DNA of 8,870 nt from Pirellulaceae bacterium (GTDB lineage Bacteria > Planctomycetota > Planctomycetia > Pirellulales > Pirellulaceae), in contig JASLRF010000635.1 of the NCBI GenBank assembly GCA_030744095.1, forward strand, positions 1-8,870, in the 5' to 3' direction. Of this stretch, positions 7,439 through 8,870 are shown in pieces. Within the stretch, counting starts at the first letter, position 1. The number at the start of each line of letters is the position of its first letter. The notes under the pieces were generated by a model. It was not told where the DNA came from. It made no database searches and worked only from the letters and a program-made list of their open reading frames with translations. The position numbers and the translations under genes are program-made.

Positions 7439-7768
7439 CTGGGCATCTCGTCTGCGGGTGCGGTGGGATCGCAGTAAGTTTACTCGTCGTAAAGGATAAG
7501 AGCAACGAGTTTCGGCCCCTGGTGGTGGCGTGGCGATTGTTGGTGGCGGGCCGCCCGGCAGGCTGCGTCCGCCCGAGTGTAGGGCAAGACAGAGCTGCAG
7601 TTCGTTACACCGCTGAGCGAGTTCCTGCTCCAGCCTTGCAATCTCATCGGCTTTCCGCTTCTGATAGCCGACTGGGATAGCCACAGCGCCGACCAACAGG
7701 CAGACGACCAACAACGTCCTGAGCGAGAACCTTGGCCATCAGCGTTTCGGGGTGTTATTTGTCGGCAT
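7439..7768 (-). pseudogene. FSLRTLL-type small membrane protein gene interrupted by in-frame TGA
   Basis: From the ATG at 7768-7766 the frame reads MPTNNTPKR, then TGA (7741-7739), then WPRFSLRTLL, a hydrophobic helix VVCLLVGAVAIPVG, and a charged segment with coiled-coil character (KADEIARLEQELAQ). A short basic start, WPRFSLRTLL and one membrane helix is a pattern I remember from many small planctomycete proteins, so the coding sense continues through the stop. GGAAAGAG just before the ATG is a modest ribosome binding site. After about 55 residues the sequence turns proline-rich and low in coding character and, without another stop, runs in frame into apbE; the true C-terminus is unclear, so the low-coordinate boundary is arbitrary. 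Alternatives are a sequencing error, a very short gene starting at the TTG at 7714, or readthrough. The gene lies 63 nt after exbD. Confidence 0.45.
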
Positions 7769-7831
7769 CTCTTTCCACTCAGCGCCCGCGAAAACTCCTT
7801 CGCAAGATCGCATGCCCTCGGCTGGCGTCTT

Positions 7832-8347
7832 CTATTCATCTTCGATGGTGGCTAACAGAATCTCCTCGAACCCATTCACGCTGCCGAGGTCTAGGGCCGC
7901 CACGACCTTCTCGTGCAAAGCCTCACCGTTGGCTTCGACCAGCAACGTCGTCGGAATTTTTCCTGAGCTGTCGCCGTCACGAGCATCGCGCAAATAACGG
8001 TGCAAATCCTGTACGCTCGGCGCTTCCTCTTCCCAGTCCTTCGTGATGACGTGGAACGAATTGAATTCGTCCACTTGAACGGTGACGCGATCCTCGTCTT
8101 CGTCAAAGACGGTTTCGACGTGCTGCTCCTCGTTGGGCGTCGGAACCTCGATCGACTGTTGCAACACAAACGCCGCGGTGACCATGAAAAATATCAAAAG
8201 CAGGAACGTGACGTCGACCATGGGCGTCATGTCCGTCTTGGTGTCTTCGAGCTGACGCTGAAGCTCGATGGACTCGCACTTCTGCCGTGCGTCCGTCCTA
8301 GCCATGGCGACCTGGATGGTCTCGACAAATCGGTTCAGTCCCCCCAT
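7832..8347 (-). CDS. exbD: ExbD/TolR family biopolymer transport protein
   Basis: 171 residues: a cytoplasmic N-terminal region of about 40, one membrane helix (about 43-63, VDVTFLLLIFFMVTAAF) and a periplasmic domain to the end. The family signature DMTPMVDVTFLLL is present, with Asp45 at the position of the proton-path Asp (Asp25 in E. coli ExbD). ExbD works with the ExbB pentamer to turn proton motive force into mechanical work on TonB/TolA-type partners; no ExbB or TonB is encoded in the window. The ATG at 8347 is chosen over an in-frame GTG at 8374 because GGAGGAG sits 6 nt ahead of it. The N-terminal region is longer than in E. coli ExbD, and the periplasmic part is very acidic (FDEDEDR, DWEEEAP). 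It lies upstream of the flavin operon on the same strand; a functional link is not shown. Confidence 0.9.
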   Translation of the reverse strand: MGGLNRFVETIQVAMARTDARQKCESIELQRQLEDTKTDMTPMVDVTFLLLIFFMVTAAFVLQQSIEVPTPNEEQHVETVFDEDEDRVTVQVDEFNSFHVITKDWEEEAPSVQDLHRYLRDARDGDSSGKIPTTLLVEANGEALHEKVVAALDLGSVNGFEEILLATIEDE

Positions 8348-8353
8348 GGTCAA

Positions 8354-8360
8354 CTCCTCC
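8354..8360 (-). promoter_or_regulatory. Ribosome binding site of exbD
   Basis: Read on the minus strand, GGAGGAG precedes the ATG at 8347-8345 with a 6-nt spacer (TTGACC). It is by far the best Shine-Dalgarno sequence in the window and decides the exbD start. Confidence 0.85.
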
Positions 8361-8443
8361 AAAGGATTGAGCACTCGACACCGCCCTCAACGAAGGCAAG
8401 CAGCGTCGGGCACGCCTGATTCTCCAACGGGACGCGGCTTGAA

Positions 8444-8554
8444 TCAAGTCGATGACCTACGGAACATCACGTTCGTACGGCAGTTTGGCGACGTAGCCGA
8501 AGAACCAAAGGTATTTGGCCGCCAGCGTTTCGCGGTGGTGGGTTGGGTGGTCAT
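8444..8554 (-). pseudogene. 36-codon ORF, probable remnant of a small gene
   Basis: An ATG one base after the stop of the upstream membrane-protein gene opens MTTQPTTAKRWRP and runs to a TGA at 8446-8444. The stretch CGAAACGCTG-nn-GGCCAA at 8532-8515 matches 7749-7732 at 16 of 18 positions and in the same reading phase: AKRWRP here, PKR(stop)WP there. The two therefore look like related N-termini. Downstream of RWRP the reading frame loses protein character, while another frame carries AKYLWFFGYVAKLPYERDVP before a TAG, which reads more like protein and suggests a frameshift. Either a degraded gene or a chance short ORF; no function is claimed. The 96 bp between it and exbD shows only the exbD ribosome binding site. 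Confidence 0.3.
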
Positions 8555-8555
8555 C

Positions 8556-8870
8556 TCATTCGGATTCCCTTCGGCCCAGTACGTATCCGACAAGTGCACC
8601 ACACGCAACGCAAACTGAAACGCAAATGGCCGGAAACATGTTTATGTATGTGTGCGTGTTAGTAATGACCGAGATACCTATGCCGCCCAACGCACCCACC
8701 AGTAATCCATACGAAATACCAACCTGAACCGCTACGTCTAATCGTCTTTCGGCCTTCGATCGCTGTCGACGCTTTGCGCGTCTATTCAGCGCTTGTCTCA
8801 GTTCGGGTCCTAGGAAGGCTTCGGCTCGTTCGGATTTGTCCAACCCATGCTGCAGTGGCCCCGGTTCAGG
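8556..8870 (-). CDS. Small two-helix membrane protein of unknown function (N-terminus outside the window)
   Basis: The frame ends with TGA at 8558-8556 and is open to the right edge of the window: beyond the first possible internal start (TTG at 8843) it reads PEPGPLQHG, so the real start is probably outside. The visible part has a charged basic stretch (RRAKRRQRSKAERR) predicted cytoplasmic, then two hydrophobic helices, about VGISYGLLVGALGGIGISVI and INMFPAICVSVCVACGALVG, joined by a short NTHTY loop, and ends GRRESE. Both helices are rich in small residues (G, A, S), as in packed helix pairs. I do not recognise a family. It is the first visible gene of the minus-strand series that includes exbD. 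Confidence 0.55.
   Translation of the reverse strand, partial: PEPGPLQHGLDKSERAEAFLGPELRQALNRRAKRRQRSKAERRLDVAVQVGISYGLLVGALGGIGISVITNTHTYINMFPAICVSVCVACGALVGYVLGRRESE

Noticed and set aside
7439..7714. ApbE with a long N-terminal extension starting at the TTG at 7714
   Set aside because: The extension is a separate FSLRTLL-type membrane segment plus a proline-rich stretch, and the twin-arginine signal would then be internal.
7739..7741. TGA as a selenocysteine codon
   Set aside because: No downstream SECIS-like hairpin was recognised, the residue precedes a membrane helix rather than an active site, and the paralogous codon is Trp.

Overview
The window looks like a chromosomal segment from a planctomycete, probably a Pirellulaceae-type bacterium. 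This rests on four things: a bacterial microcompartment (BMC) shell gene, a small-protein N-terminus of the 'FSLRTLL' type that I remember as typical of planctomycetes, a TPR plus FMN-binding periplasmic protein, and dispersed GCTCCGCGAAC-type palindromes between genes. Few genes have a clear Shine-Dalgarno site and several use GTG or TTG starts. The taxonomy is inference, not a database result.

Plus strand, 1-2415. The charged C-terminal tail of an unidentified protein ends at 147. Next is a LarA-family nickel-dependent racemase (254-1525) with all expected Ni and cofactor residues at conserved spacing. After 170 bp comes a two-domain BMC shell protein (1696-2415). A hydroxy-acid racemase beside a shell protein suggests a link to compartment metabolism that makes or uses lactate-like compounds (planctomycete compartments are known for fucose/rhamnose breakdown through lactaldehyde). 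No other compartment gene lies in the window.

2416-2632 is a convergent intergenic region holding a strong palindrome (11-bp perfect stem, 10-nt loop). A decayed relative of it lies at 1571-1620.

Minus strand, 8870-2633. Reading in the direction of transcription: the edge-truncated end of a small two-helix membrane protein; a 36-codon ORF that looks like a gene remnant; ExbD with an excellent ribosome binding site; a small FSLRTLL-type membrane protein interrupted by an in-frame TGA; then a tight three-gene flavin electron-transfer operon. That operon is ApbE (FMN transferase), a secreted TPR protein with a C-terminal FMN_bind domain (4 nt after apbE, TTG start), and an 826-residue membrane polyferredoxin (ATGA overlap) that resembles NapH fused to NapG, with six [4Fe-4S] motifs and a twin-arginine segment in its middle.

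Working model: ApbE flavinylates the FMN_bind protein outside the cytoplasm, and the polyferredoxin carries electrons across the membrane to or from it, like a NosR/Rnf-type module split over two polypeptides. No terminal reductase, haem-binding CXXCH motif or ExbB is encoded in the window, so the final electron donor or acceptor is unknown.
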